From NCBI RefSeq assembly GCF_001619985.1, contig NW_017264194.1, positions 620,001 to 684,000 on the forward strand: 64,000 nucleotides of DNA, written 5' to 3'. Source of the DNA: Xylona heveae TC161. Its lineage: Eukaryota; Ascomycota; Xylonomycetes; Xylonales; Xylonaceae. Below, piece after piece: positions 21,483 through 33,898 of this stretch (the first letter of the stretch is position 1; each line of letters starts with the position of its first letter). Position numbers and translations under genes: made by a program. Under the pieces are notes generated by a model that was given only the letters and a program-made list of their open reading frames with translations, was not told the origin of the DNA and ran no database searches.

Positions 21483-23322
21483 GATCAATTTGATAACCGT
21501 TTTCTGGATTGCATCGCTCTCCTTGCGGCGTCTGAAAATTTTGAATATGAAGTTCGGTGGCAATTGAGGGGAGTTTATGCAGCCCAGCGGTTCATTTCTT
21601 TGGATGAGGGAGCAGTAGTAGCTTGAGTATGTGGACGTAGATGGCCTCGCAGACACGCCATGGCATGAAGCCAGGAGATATATCCACAAAAGTCGTCAGG
21701 AATTCTTAGCTTATGAGAAATTAAGATGTAGGCTTGGGCAGCAGAGAGTGAACCCATGAGAAGGGTTACCGCTTTAGCTGAGAGTGATACATTCAGTAAT
21801 AGCAATGCGTACTAGAGAAGGGGACTAGTTAGTTAGCTCTATAGGTCACTTTTCGGGCGGGGAGGGATTTCGGTGCTGGGGGGGAGGAGGAAGAAGGAGA
21901 ACGGGTATGCTCCACAGCGGGCAAAACTCCGCGTGTTCCCGGCATAAACTCTGTTCTAATCGTCGTGGACCTTCCCAATTCTGATCATGCTAAACCCACC
22001 AAAGAATCCTTTCCCTTTCCCCTCGTTCCTTTTCCCCCCTATCTGCGTTGTCTTTCATTGTCTTGTATTGCGTCCAACCTGCGACATGACATATTATTCA
22101 ACGTGTACAGAGTGACTGTGTCGTAACTTATTGGTCACGTACCACGCAATTGGTTCGATCCCGAGTCCCGAGGGGTCCACTTTTTCCAATTCAATCCAAA
22201 TATTGTGAAAGGCGCAGCTATAAACGCCATTCATTTGCTGGGGCGGATAGGGCGGGAGATTACTGTACATTGCGATTTGGAGGTTGGCGTGGTGCCCGCG
22301 AGGAAGGGCGATGGCGTATCGTAGTGGACGGTGCAGAGTGCTAGTCATACGGCCGTAACTGGATTCATGCTGGGGCGAAAAATAAAAGGGCAAGGCACAA
22401 CGCCTAGAACCCTGCGACAGCAAATTCTCCTACAGAGGTTAGAGGAGAAGGGCAGCAGCAGAAGAAGAAGACAGAAGTAGAGGTAAACGCGTTCAAAAAG
22501 CCACCAAGCGGATTTGGCCATTTACAATTGTACTTATTCTACGCCCCCCTTAAGCCATGATCGGACTAGTCGTCATAACCACCAACTTGATTCAACTCGC
22601 AGAAATTCTCGCAGGAATTCACCTCTACTCTAGCTAGCAAAGCTTATCTACAAGATCCCATCCTCCGGGATCCCGATTGCTTGGGTTGACTTGCCGCCAG
22701 TCTTATGTCCAGGCCCAATGCATTATCCGATGACGGTGCCAAACTCAATTCCCTATTCCGGCACCGTTGGGCACATGTCACTTAGGAGGCAAGTCCGCGT
22801 CTCACAATGAGCAGCAACAGCAGTAGCAGCAACATCTCACTCGACTCTCTCTGGTGTCGACGAGATAACATCATTATTTTCCGTTTTCCCCCTTTCCCAC
22901 CTAGTCCTGATTTTTTCCGACCCGTCTCCCGACGTCTCCCGTGTCAAGTGTTGCACAAACGACAGGTCAATCTGATTCACGCGAAAGCATGTTGATCCAA
23001 TGACGATGACCGCCGGCATCAGCATTTGGACGCACCCCTTTGATAGGCGCCAGAATGTATCTCTTTGGGGAGACGCGCCAGGGCTGACCCGCTTGTTGCC
23101 CCTGGAAAAAAAATATTTTTAGATGTTGGGATCAGGCCAAATTCTCCAAGGGAGCATTGATAACCCTCAGTTGGGCTGCACGTTTTGTGTTGGCGAGCGG
23201 GTTTGAGGATTCGAATATTGTCGAATCTTTGCCAAGTCCGTCCGGCAGTTGCGTTTCTTATCAGGCCAGAGAGGCTCTAGCGGCACGTAGAATAATAGGC
23301 AAGAGGTGCCGACGAAGAACGC
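21483..23322. other. Intergenic, transporter upstream region
   Basis: A 1.84-kb region upstream of the transporter and downstream of med11. It has a purine-rich stretch near 21850-21900 and short AGC repeats near 22450 and 22807-22830. The sequence GGTTCGATCCC at 22151-22161 resembles a tRNA B box, but the flanks do not form a T-stem. No gene was recognised. Confidence 0.4.
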
Positions 23323-23932
23323 TCAGTCCTTCATTTCGACGTCGGTGTTCTCCTTTGGCTGCTCAACGCTGTCCGCAAGAAGTTCCCTGGCTTTTGCCCA
23401 CAGCTCTGCTTCCATCTCTTTGCCAACCTCATCTCGCCTGCTGTTGAGCCAACCGACGTCCAGATTTCCCAATCCACCGGCAGCAATGCCTCCTTTATCA
23501 GCCGCAGCTTGAGCCTGGGTATTCGAAGACGTAGCTCCCGCCAAGGCAGGCAGACCGGGACCCGCTTGATCGGGCGAGACAATGTTGGCTTCCTCGAGCG
23601 CGTAGATCTGACGCCGTAAACGAACAGTGATAGAGGATAAAAGGGAGAAATAGCGTGCAGTGGCAGAGTTGAAAGCTGCCTTGTGCGCGTCAAGGGGTTG
23701 TGACTGGTCGGAGGATTCGGCGGATTCGGGCGGAGAAGTAGTCAAGGCTTGCACAGCGAGACCAGCAGAATGGAGCAACGCAGAGACATCCTGTCAGACC
23801 CGTATTAAGTCAGAGCTTGTAGATGCATGATTTTATCGTTAGACATACTTTTTCAATGTCATTGAGCTGCTTGATGCGGTCTGCGGCTGTAAATGTCACG
23901 GAAGCAGACTGAGCTCCTTCGGGGTCGGACAT
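23323..23932 (-). CDS. med11: Mediator complex subunit 11
   Basis: A head-module subunit of the RNA polymerase II Mediator complex, 183 residues. Two exons on the minus strand, 23932-23849 and 23790-23323, total 552 nt. The protein opens MSDPEGAQSASVTFTAADRI and then has the family core R-I-K-Q-L-N-D-I-E-K-D-V-S-A-L-L-H-S-A-G-L-A. A second helical block (F-N-S-A-T-A-R-Y-F-S-L-L-S-S-I-T-V-R-L-R-R-Q-I-Y-A-L) matches the Med11 four-helix bundle that pairs with Med22. The rest is an Ala/Gly-rich fungal extension. The gene is head to head with taf5, with 456 nt between start codons. Confidence 0.9.
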
Positions 23933-24388
23933 GATCACAGAAAATGATTGTATTTCAGAGACCAAATGGTCGGAGATAGAAAAGGAGAAAATGAGAGCTA
24001 CAGATTTGGCGACACGTCTGGGGCAATTGAGCGACGCGTGAAGTTGATCAAGTGGTGTTGTGTGGGGATAGTAGTAACTCATAACTAGAGTAATGGCATG
24101 CGAACGTGAACATTTTGGTGTTGCGGCTCCGGTGATCGTCACACTTGTGCGCTAGTGCGAGATGGGAATGCGAACGGATGCTAATTACTCGTAACTCGTT
24201 CTTTTATATACAGGCGACTTAGCATACATATATCAAATATCCATCAACATTTTTCGGCATCGTTGCAGCGTTCCTTGGGCCACATTGAAGGCCGGAACAG
24301 CTATATACAAGGAACGAGACTCATCGAGTCACGTCAAACTTGTGCGACAATCGTCCAATCGAATTCATTGGACTGGTGACCGCAAACA
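23933..24388. promoter_or_regulatory. Shared divergent promoter of med11 and taf5
   Basis: This 456-nt segment separates the start codons of two genes for general RNA polymerase II factors. It must carry both core promoters. No single transcription-factor site stands out. Confidence 0.5.
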
Positions 24389-27300
24389 ATGTCTGGCCAA
24401 GTGCCAGGCGGCGCGGTTCCGCCAGGGCCACGGAGTGCAAGTCATGGCCCTCCCAGCGCTGGCATGGCGATGCCCCCCCAACAGACGCCGCCGCAGCCCG
24501 TCAATCCTCCTACGGCCTCTGGAGGTTCGACTGGCACGGCAGGCGGTGGTAGCATTTCACAGCAAAACCTAAATAGCATAGTAAGTAATGAATTGTTGAA
24601 ATTTGAAAATTTGACACTGTCATCTTGTTCAAGCCTGCCCCTGTTTGTATTTATTTGCAGATTGTTCGAGTAAATTATTGTATTTGTTGCATACCAGCTT
24701 CTGTTGTATCTGTGCATATCTTCATCTTTTTGATGGATGGAATCCGTCGTCGGAATTGAGCAAGTCCTGGGTTCATCGTGGAAACCTGTAAATTTGATAT
24801 CAGCATTTCGTCTCTGGTTTTGGAGCTAAACCGGCAATGTCTCGGGTCTCTGTGGAAATGCCGTTTTATCAAAGCTACCAGGCTGGGTCGCTGGACTTGC
24901 TCTTGAGAGTCGCGCCAGATCGGGTTGGAGGCTACTTCGAGCATGTGCATCGCTGTGACAGCAGCGCTCATGAGTGTTCAGAAGTTGGATTTTCTGGATC
25001 ATCTCGCTTCTACAATTTGCTCAGGTGCCAGGATTGATGCCATTGGATTGTGCCTACCATATTCTGGCGGGTCTCAAATTCACTGTGCGGCTACAGTACT
25101 TTCTCTTCTCAGGAGCACTGGCCCGCTCATCACATCAAATCGACACACGTTGCAAGCCGCGTTCACCAGCCGCGTTTGGCAAGCCACAAGGAACTAGACA
25201 CTGGGTAACGTTCTTTCTGTTTTTGTATTGCATCTTGAACTTTGAAGGATCATCTCTAGATGGCAGCCTTCAGCGTCTACGATGGCCACTCCAAGCTCGA
25301 CTTCCAAGATGGACCCCCAACAGATGGACAAGAAGACGAATGCTTTGGTATTATCTCTGCAGGGACTTGTTTGCTCTGCTTCTCAGAGATGTTTAGCGAT
25401 GTCATCCTCGTTGTTTATCTCTTTTGTTGCTGTTTTTGTTCTACAGGCTGTGTTTGCTTCATTTCCGCTTGCCATTTTTATTCCTTTGGACAAACTATTT
25501 TCTTTATCCTCGGCGTCAAGCCTTTGATATTTCATCTAATTTCCTCAGCTCATCTTTGTCGCCTTCTGCTTGAAGTCGTATCAATGGCCTCAGCTGACCT
25601 CTAACCTTTTCCATAGGTCATAGAATACTTGTCAAAGAAAGGCTACAGCCGCACTGAGGCCATGCTCAGAATGGAGTCGGCAAACCAAGATTCAGATGGT
25701 CGTCCCATTTACTCAAGAGTCGAAGATAGTGGCGGCGAGAAATATCTCCGAGCTTTTGGTAAGTTGAGCCCAGTCATTTCTCATGTCGAATCAAATCATA
25801 CCAGGGTCCAGATTACTAGGACGCACGGGTTGGGAGATACTTTTGCCTTGTTTGAGACGCAATGTATAGTTTCTTAATACTAACGTTGTTCGATAGGTCT
25901 TACGAAAACTTGGATTGATGACAATCTGGAGATATACAAGGTATGGCATAGCTCAGGAGTTCGAATTCTGTTTCACATTTCTCACAAATTCGGCAGCCCG
26001 AACTGAAGCGCCTTCTCTGGCCCCTCTTCGTTTATTCGTTCCTCAATCTTGCCGGTGATTTTTATCCCAAGGATTGCGAGCGATTCTTTGTCGCCTTCAA
26101 GGACATGTTCGCGCGTGAGCATGCCGACGACCTTAGAGCGTTGTCGGCGATTCGCCTCCCAGAACACGTCCAGAGCAACGAAATTGCCAAAATCTATCGG
26201 GGCAACAAATATCGGCTTACCCTCAGCTCCATTGCATACTATAACCTAGTCCAGTTCCTGGAGTCCAAAGAAAAGGACGGAGGAGCTGTAATTGTGCACC
26301 TTCTCCAGAATCATTTCAATATCGTTTCGGTAGATCGGAGTGTTACTGGAGATGGCCGCGGTAGCCTTGCGAGCGTGCTGCGAAAGGCCCAGGAGGAAGG
26401 CGACATGCCAGCAGAGGACGAAGGCATCCCAGGACATAACCCAGGATCAGCCAATACCGACAGAAATGCCCCCGCAGTGCTTCCTAGGCTCAAGCTAGGG
26501 CAGATGCCGATGGAGCAGGAACTCATGCAAGACGTGCAAGCCGAACTGGAGGAGGAAGACGTAAAGAATCCCCCGGCGGAGGGACAGAACACACTCGTGC
26601 AAGAGTTTGAGAAGCAAATCAAACGCGAGGAAAGCGAAGAAGCTCCCACGCGAGATGACATTCCTTACCCGCCGTCCGTTGCCCGCGACGTCGCCATGGA
26701 GGTCCAAAGGATCAAGGAACACCGAGATCGATTCCGGATTGATGGTCGCACTGGCGGCGTCGGCACAGGTGTCAGCGTGACCATGTTTACTTTCCACAAT
26801 ACCCACGACAGGTTCGTTTTATCTCATCTACATCCCACAGCCCTTCCCCACTCAAGCCTCATCACGCCCTCTCCAAACCTCACAAACTAACCAATCTCAC
26901 TTCTGCCCTGTAGCATCAACTGTCTCGACTTTTCCCAAGACAATACCCTCGTCGCAGCGGGCATGGAAGAATCCTACATTCGCGTCTGGAACCTCGAAGG
27001 CAAACCCATCACGTCCAATCTGCCCTCCTCTTCAAAGCACGGCGGCATGTCGCATCAGCAACAGCCATCCTCTTCTCGCCGACTCATCGGCCACTCCGGG
27101 CCCGTCTACGCCGTCTCTTTCTCGCCCTGTATCGCCAATCCGGACCCGAACGGGCCCTCAACCGCAGCACGGTATCTCCTCTCCTGCTCCGCCGACAAGA
27201 CAATCCGGCTCTGGTCACTCGACACCTGGACCAATCTCGTAGTCTATAAAGGCCACGACCACCCCGTATGGGATCTCAAATGGGGCCCCTTCGGACACTA

Positions 27301-28255
27301 CTTTTTGACCGGGGCGCACGACAAGACCGCTCGCCTCTGGAGCACGGATCACATTTCCTGTCTGCGCATCTTTGTCGGCCACGACCAGGACGTCGACACC
27401 GTCGCCTTCCATCCCAACTCGGCCTACGTCTTCACCGGAAGCTCCGACAAGACTGTGCGCATGTGGGCCGTCACCACCGGAAACCCGGTCCGCCTCTTCA
27501 CCGGCCACGTCGGCAACCTGACCGCCCTCGCGTGCAGCCCTAACGGCAAGACTCTCGCCTCCGCCGACGACGCGGGCGCTATCATCATCTGGGACCTCGC
27601 CACCGGCCGCCGCGTCAAGCGCATGCGCGGCCACGGCAAGGGCGGCATCTGGAGCCTCAGCTGGAGCGTCGAGTCCACCATTCTGGTCTCTGGCGGCGCT
27701 GACTGCACCGTTCGCGTCTGGGACGTGACTACTCCGACCGACGGCGCCCAAACTAGTACCACTACTGCTGCTTCTGCCATTGTTGCCGGCCCCGGCGGAA
27801 CTGGAACTGGAACTGGAACTGATGCGGCTTCTTCTTCCTCAAATGCCCCCGGATCCGCCACCGCCGCTTCGTCCACTCAGGCCGGCGGCGGCGCCGGCGG
27901 CGGCAAGTCCTCGGGTGAACCATCAGCTGCCGACAAACCCGATGGACAGCAAGCAGGAGCAGGTATTACTTCGGAAAAGGCATCTTCTGGTGCACCTGGC
28001 GGCGCTTCTACGTCTTCTTCTACTTCCGCTGCCGCTGCAGGTGGTGGTAGTGGTGCTGCAGGAGGCACCAGCTCAGCAACCACTGGAGCAGGCGGCGCCG
28101 GTCCCTCCGCGCCAGGCGCGAAGAAGAAGTCTGGCAAGGAAGTCGTCATTACGCCGGACCAGATCAGTGCGTTCCCGACGAAAAAGTCGCCCGTCTATCG
28201 CGTCCAGTTTACTAGACAGAATCTGGTCATTGCTGGCGGAGCTTACATGCCTTAG
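24389..28255 (+). CDS. taf5: TFIID subunit 5 (Taf5), WD40
   Basis: A scaffold subunit of TFIID and probably SAGA, 844 residues. Exons are 24389-24580, 25617-25758, 25897-25940, 25997-26811 and 26914-28255 (2535 nt). After a Pro/Gly-rich start comes the LisH-like segment Q-Q-N-L-N-S-I-V-I-E-Y-L-S-K-K-G-Y-S-R-T, rebuilt across the exon 1/2 junction. The Taf5 N-terminal domain follows (W-P-L-F-V-Y-S-F-L-N-L, then Y-P-K-D-C-E-R-F-F). The C-terminal half is a WD40 propeller with clear blades such as S-A-D-K-T-I-R-L-W-S and G-A-H-D-K-T-A-R-L-W-S. An Ala/Gly/Ser/Thr-rich insert of about 120 residues interrupts the propeller before the closing blade. The first intron is 1036 nt, unusually long here, and holds a candidate alternative first exon. 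Confidence 0.93.
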
Positions 28256-28352
28256 TGTCTGTCTTCGTTGCTTGTCTTCGATGCGTGTCTTCGATGCTCG
28301 GCTTGGTTGTGGTACGTTGTTTCACACCTATTCAAGTCGCGATGTGGTCGCA

Positions 28353-28365
28353 GGGGGGGGGGGGG
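28353..28365 (+). repeat. 13-nt poly(G) run
   Basis: Thirteen consecutive G residues in the taf5 3' flank. Such runs are rare in fungal DNA and error-prone in sequencing. Confidence 0.9.
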
Positions 28366-28540
28366 AAGGTGAAAGACGTGAAAAGCTTTGAAGAGAAAAA
28401 AATATGAAATGTTTCTAGGGGTTTCTACGGTACTTAATTTTTTCATTCGTCGTTACAACTGCTGGGTTTAATTTTTCAGACAAAGTTCATGTCATTTACC
28501 CCCGTTTTTAGATTCACTTGGTGAATGCGAATTAAATCAA

Positions 28541-28579
28541 TTGAATTGAATTGAATTGAATTGAAATTGAAATTGAAAT
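28541..28579 (+). repeat. TTGAA pentamer tandem repeat
   Basis: Five perfect TTGAA units (28541-28565) followed by units lengthened by one A. It is a simple microsatellite in the convergent gap. Confidence 0.9.
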
Positions 28580-28924
28580 GTCAATTGTTTCTTGAGTAGA
28601 ATGGTATGACTATATAGTGAAGATTTTGTCACATTGGACTGAAATACACAGAGTAGAGGCGTGATGTCGTTCGTTTCTAGGTATACATGTAGGTATCGGT
28701 CTAATACCAACAGGAATGAGGTGAGATGTGATGCGTGAGATATGATGACATGAGATGTGACAGAAAAGAAAGAAAGTCAAAGGTGTATAAGGATAAGAAA
28801 CGACGAGAGAGATCCGTAGGACTTGAGGAAGAAGAATAAGAATGCCGAAGGGCAGAAATGGAGGCAAAGGTAAGAGGTTGAGAAAGAAAGAAAAGGACAG
28901 GGGATGAGTAAAAGAGAGAATCAA

Positions 28925-30374
28925 TCACTCATTCTCTTCGCCCCTCCTTTTCAAAATCTTATCAACAATGCCCAATTCGAGCGCCTCGTCCGCGCCCATG
29001 AAGAAATCTCGCTCCATCAATTTTTCAATCTCGTCCAGGGTATGCGGCTTGGTCAAGTGTCTCTGATAAATCTTATTCAACTGGTTCCGGACCCGCAGGA
29101 TTTCCTTGGCGTGAATGGCAATGTCTGATGCCTGTCCAAAGTATCCGCCAGATGGCTGGTGCACCATGATGCTGCTGTGTGGCAGGCAGAATCGTTTGCC
29201 TGGTGTACCGCCGCAGAGCAGGAGTGAGCCCATGGATGCGGCTTGGCCGACGCAGATTGTTGACACGGGCGAGGATATGTATGACATGGTGTCGTATATG
29301 GCGAGACCTGGTGGACGGAATTAAGCAGCGAGGTCAGCATCTCTAAGGGCGAAAAAGGAAGGACTGAGAGAGTTGCAAAGGATGGCCGTAAGAAGAAAAG
29401 CATATTTACTGACCTGCTGTGACTGAGCCCCCGGGAGTGTTAATGTATAAGTGGATGGGTTTCTCGGGGTTATCTGCCTCGAGAAAGAGTAGTTGGGCGA
29501 CTATGGATGCTGAAAGAGTCTCGTCGACAGGGCCGTTGAGAGATACTATTCGTTCCTAGAGAGTGAGAGTCAGATTTCTGGGGTGATGTAGAAAGCTGCG
29601 GGCCGTATAGTAAAATGGTATTGTAACATACCTTGAGTAATCTGGAGAAAATGTCGTCTTCCACGGGTAGAGTCAAAATTAGCATACTTCTTTCCATGAC
29701 ATTGTCGGAGCATTGAAAGGAAGCAACAATGTGGTATATGGCATTAACGCGGAGCGGCAGTATAGGATGCATGGACACAAGGTTTCAGGCGAAAGAATTC
29801 GACCAATGTTGTATCCATAATTTCCTTTCCGCCTTCTATAGCCTTGAGGCTAAATGAAAAGCGGTTATAAGAAGAGCGCGGCGGGGGTATTCAGAACGAC
29901 GGCGAAGGGGATCGCTAAGAGAGTAGCCAAGCTTACATGTGTGCCAGCCACCTCCCTACAAAGTCAGCTTCATTCAAACCAATCTCAGAAGGAAAAATAA
30001 CATGAAAATATCAGCCAAGCGAATATATGGACACGCTGTACGGGCATCGTAATCCAATGCAAGCATGGCCCGTCACTTTGCACAGCGCCCAAGCGCGGCA
30101 AAGCCACGACGTTTTGCTCTCCGTGAACCAAATAAAATCAATTGCATACCACTGTCTCAGTCACAAATGGTGTCGGTGTCCAACCTCGCGGGTATACTCG
30201 TGAAGCGGGCGGCGGCGGGGGCGGCCATGACGGATTTCTGCCGGCGTCGTAGGATCGTGTAGTGGAACTCGAGAAACATCGTGTAGCTAGAGATGGAGAG
30301 GATGATCGAAGACCTAATCGCGAAGCATTGGTCACGGCGGACCCGCAGAGAGGTGCGAGAGATAGTGTCTTCAT
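28925..30374 (-). CDS. clpP: Mitochondrial ATP-dependent Clp protease, proteolytic subunit
   Basis: The serine peptidase subunit of the matrix ClpXP protease, 264 residues. Baker's yeast lacks ClpP but many moulds have it. Exons on the minus strand are 30374-30150, 29955-29937 (19 nt), 29657-29632 (26 nt), 29555-29414 and 29307-28925 (795 nt). A long Arg/Ser-rich presequence ([14 protein letters not shown]...) leads to [27 protein letters not shown]. The last part is completed only by joining the two tiny exons. The active-site serine lies in [11 protein letters not shown] and the histidine in [21 protein letters not shown] contains the usual C-terminal Asp region. The 279-nt intron between the tiny exons is longer than neighbours and is supported only by the protein match. 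Confidence 0.92.
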
Positions 30375-31449
30375 ATTATTATGGAACCCTTCCTAAGACT
30401 AGCGGAGGAAGAAGAAGAAGAAGATTTGAATGAGAAGTTGCAATAGTTAATGTGTGGATGGCTTGTGCTGCGGGTTCCTGGCGGTGATGTATGAGCTTTA
30501 AGGTTCGATGGGTCCGTGCCCTGGGGCCATATCCGTCCCCATCCAGTCTCGGTTGCGGCTGACACTTTTGGCAGCAGGCACAGTCCCAATAACATACTCT
30601 TCGGTTATGGCTTCTTTTGAGAGCCAAAAAGGAGCCACCAGGTGGAGGCCTACACAGGTTATTGTTCTAATCTTCTTTTTTCAGCCCTGGGAAGAGTGAG
30701 ATTCAGTGGAAGGGCCCATGTGTCTCATATACGGCAGGCTCACGTAATGCACTAAATCGAGCCACATAATGGAGGGCACTAGATTGCAAACCCTCTATCA
30801 GGGAGACTTGTCTGAAGGACGAAATAAGACGTTTGTAGAAAAGCTACCTAATACAGAAAAGGAAAATCGCACGCGGAAGGCTACGCCGGAAAATAGAGGG
30901 AGAAAGAGAGAAGAAATAAACAGCGAAAAGAAACCGTAAAACCCAGAGAAAGGAAAGAGGAAAGGGAAAAAGAACTGACGAGATTCATTGCTGCGGAATA
31001 GACCCCCGATGTCTTGACAAAAAGAAACATCAAAGGAAAACCCAAACACCCTCCGGCCGGCTCCCTACAAATAACAGTAAATGAGAAATAACAACGTCAG
31101 ATCCCACAACGTCCTCTTGTCTTCTGGATCCCTCCAAAGAATCACCTGCCACGGCCTGGTGACGACAACGTGACACACACATATGCCGATCCTCCGTGGC
31201 AGCAACAACGTCGGCGGCGAGAAGGAGAGCAAGGGACGTGAGTATGTGCAAATGTAAGGTGACGAGGAGTAAATGTCGAGACGTGTGAGGACTTAGTTAA
31301 AAGGTGAATAGTGGGAGAGAGAGGAGGAAGAAGAAGAAAAGGAAGAAGAAGAAGAAGAAGCAGAAGAAAGGAAAAAAGGGGGAACAATGACTTGAGTAAA
31401 AGACGGAAGAAAACAATGTTTCTAATATCTTAAACAGCTTCCATCGCCA
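30375..31449. other. Intergenic between clpP promoter and ccr4 3' end
   Basis: A 1.1-kb stretch with several GAA/GAAA-rich low-complexity segments, near 30400-30425, 30840-30980 and 31316-31383. No gene or RNA was recognised. Confidence 0.5.
31316..31383 (+). repeat. GAA-rich microsatellite
   Basis: An imperfect (GAA)n purine tract of about 68 nt, downstream of the ccr4 stop codon on the plus strand. It would be transcribed as a TTC-rich 3' UTR element of ccr4. Confidence 0.8.
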
Positions 31450-33898
31450 TCACGTCCTCCTTTCCCGCTGGGGCCCGAAGTCTGCCGTAACCGCTTTCTT
31501 TTCTCTCCTTTCCTTGACCATAAACTCCGATAATAACGCCAGGTGATCACTAGGGAAATGATAGTTAGGGAAGCCCGGTACCTTTCGTAGGTACTCTTTG
31601 TCAACCTCGCCGAGCAGGCCAGTGACCTGCAAGGCGTTTGTCGAGTACCAAATGTAGTCGACAACTTCTGTGAATCCGGGTGTATAATTTGTAAAGCTCA
31701 ATTCGCCAACATTGGAGTAACTCGACTTTAGGTTGAATGGATGTGCCATACCCTCACGCGTGAAGTTACCGTATCCTCGGTTTGCCAGATCCGGGTGAGA
31801 TTTGGATAGCTGGCCATGAGCGAGCAAATCATAGGCTCCCGAATCAGTGGTCGAATTGTAATCTCCACTTACAATGAGAGGGATTTGTACGCCGGTAGAG
31901 TATTGCGCTGACGGTGCAAGCTCTTGAGGTGGTTCAGGCTCCGATTGTTTGCCTTCTTCGCTGTCATCTGAAAGTTTGAACGCCGCCTTATCAATGACAG
32001 GAGGCCACTTGGCGTATTTTTCGGATAACTTGGCCACTTGTTCCAAGAGAATTGCTACTTGCACCAGCTTTACGTCATTGTACGCGGGATCCCAATGCAT
32101 ATGGGCATTCACGACAATGAATCTCGTTCCAGTAGCACGGTTCTCTAGAAAGACGACTACAGCAATGTTGTCACGGGGCATGACTCGATTGAAGATGTCA
32201 TGCTCACCTTTCATATCTGGCCGGTTGATTGCAGTGTTGGCAATGTCGATGATTTGTTTGTCCAACAAGAGATACCTGGAATGGGTAAATTAGAAACAGA
32301 AAGGGAATAAATCTTTAGGGCATGGTTGAGCTCATGCTTACTTGCTGGATTTAAAGAAGGTAGCGCAACCGTCAACCAGCTTCGCTTCCTTCTCTGCCAT
32401 TGTTCGCGCTCTCGATTTTGGCCAGAACACCCCCCTGTAGTCATTGTATGCCAACTGCGGTCGGAAAAATTCGTTGTAATTGTCCATGTCAACCTCTTGC
32501 AAACAGAGAATATCCGCATCTGGTTCGCGGATTTCCTGAAGGATCAAGTCTTTTCGGTACTCCCATGAGAGCGCCAGTGATGGTGTGTAACCGAACTGCG
32601 TGTGTGTGGCGTACCGGTCGCACAGCGTGTTATAGCTCAGAACAGTCAACTTCTCTTGAGGCGGCCCAGTAGCCGGCGGAGGCGTGTCATCCAGGACAAT
32701 CCAGTCTCTCTGCTGCGGAGGTAGTGAGACTGTGCTTTGTCAGTTTCGTGTTAATGCATTTGAAGGCAATAAAAATATCTCCCTAGCACTGGATATGCGC
32801 AGATCATTTGGACTTACCTGGAGCGCTCTCTCGTAGATGAGTAACGAGAGCCTTAGTCCCATTCTGAACGAGTTGATCCTTGAGCGAATCCTCGAGCGGG
32901 TTTCCTTCAATGCCCAAGAACTCGAGTTGGTAGAGGTAGCCCAGCTCGTACGGAAGCGAGTGCAGATTATTGTCAAACAACAACAGGTTTTTCAGAGACG
33001 AAAGCATTCCAATCTCAGCCGGCAGCTCGCTGAGTTGGTTGTTCGACAGATCCAGGTGTGTCAGATGCCGTAAACGCCCAATAGCAGCTGGAAGATGTGT
33101 CAACTTGTTGAAGTTGAGATATAATTTATCGAGAAAAGTGTAATTAAAGAGAGGCTCCGAAAGCGCGCGAAGCCCCTGGCCTCCGAAATCCAACGACATC
33201 CATCGTTGACGTTTCTTATTGTCCTCGCCTGTGGCCCGGTTACGCTCCTCATTGTCTCCTTCCTTTCGCACCCCATTCGTGGCCGTTGTGGTTATTCCCT
33301 TGTTGATATGCGCATTAGTGCGAGCGTAATGGTGGGGAGAACTCGCTTGTCTTGATTCAGCAGCCATTTGCAACTGATGAGCCCAATGCTCGCTCAGCGG
33401 CTTCGTCAAAGCGGCCGTACCCGACGTCGGGGTCCCGTTTGGAAGGTGCGTAGAACTAAAATGAGGCGTCGCTGTTGACAGGGTCCCCGAGAAGGCATGC
33501 TGGTGCGCGAGGTTGCCGGCGTGCGTGCTATGCGCGGTGTGGTCCTGCTGTGGTTGATGATGGTGTTGAGTCTGATGGTGCGCATGGTGATTTTGATGTT
33601 GAAATTTCTGCGCCAGGTTCATCTGCATGGCAAAACGCTGCTGACTTGGCCCACCATTCATCAGGTGCTGGCCCTGCTGATGGCTTTGACTGAACATGGC
33701 GTAGAGATTGTGGGCAGGAGACTGGGCACCGGGCGAGCGTGTAGGAGATGGAGTGTCGTTAGAGAAGCCTACTCGCCCGGCATGCACGGGAGAGCCGTTT
33801 CGAGGAAGATGGCGTTGGTGGTGAGTCTGCTGCGCACCGTGAGGGAAGAAGAACTGTCCAGCTGTAGGCTGCTGGAAGCGGTAGGTACCATCTGCCAT
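31450..33898 (-). CDS. ccr4: Ccr4 poly(A) deadenylase of the CCR4-NOT complex
   Basis: The 3' exonuclease that shortens mRNA poly(A) tails, 764 residues. Three exons on the minus strand, 33898-32818, 32729-32342 and 32275-31450, total 2295 nt. The N-terminal 230 residues are Gln/His/Asn-rich and probably disordered. Leucine-rich repeats follow ([19 protein letters not shown] and neighbours), used to dock on Caf1. The C-terminal endonuclease/exonuclease/phosphatase domain shows L-S-Y-N-T-L-C, then the metal ligand Glu in C-L-Q-E-V-D. It continues with [15 protein letters not shown] and the final P-S-D-H-L-A-L. All catalytic residues that can be checked are present. The gene is divergent from the methyltransferase gene. 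Confidence 0.95.

Larger units (their letters stand above)
28256..28924. other. Convergent intergenic between taf5 and clpP
   Basis: A 669-nt gap between 3' ends. It contains a run of 13 G, a TTGAA tandem repeat and, towards clpP, a purine-rich stretch. No gene was seen. Confidence 0.5.

Noticed and set aside
22141-22175. GGTTCGATCCC resembling a tRNA B box
   Set aside because: Flanking bases do not form a T-stem and no A box or acceptor stem is present upstream.
27215-27751. 178-codon minus-strand open frame
   Set aside because: Antisense shadow of the Taf5 WD40 repeats.
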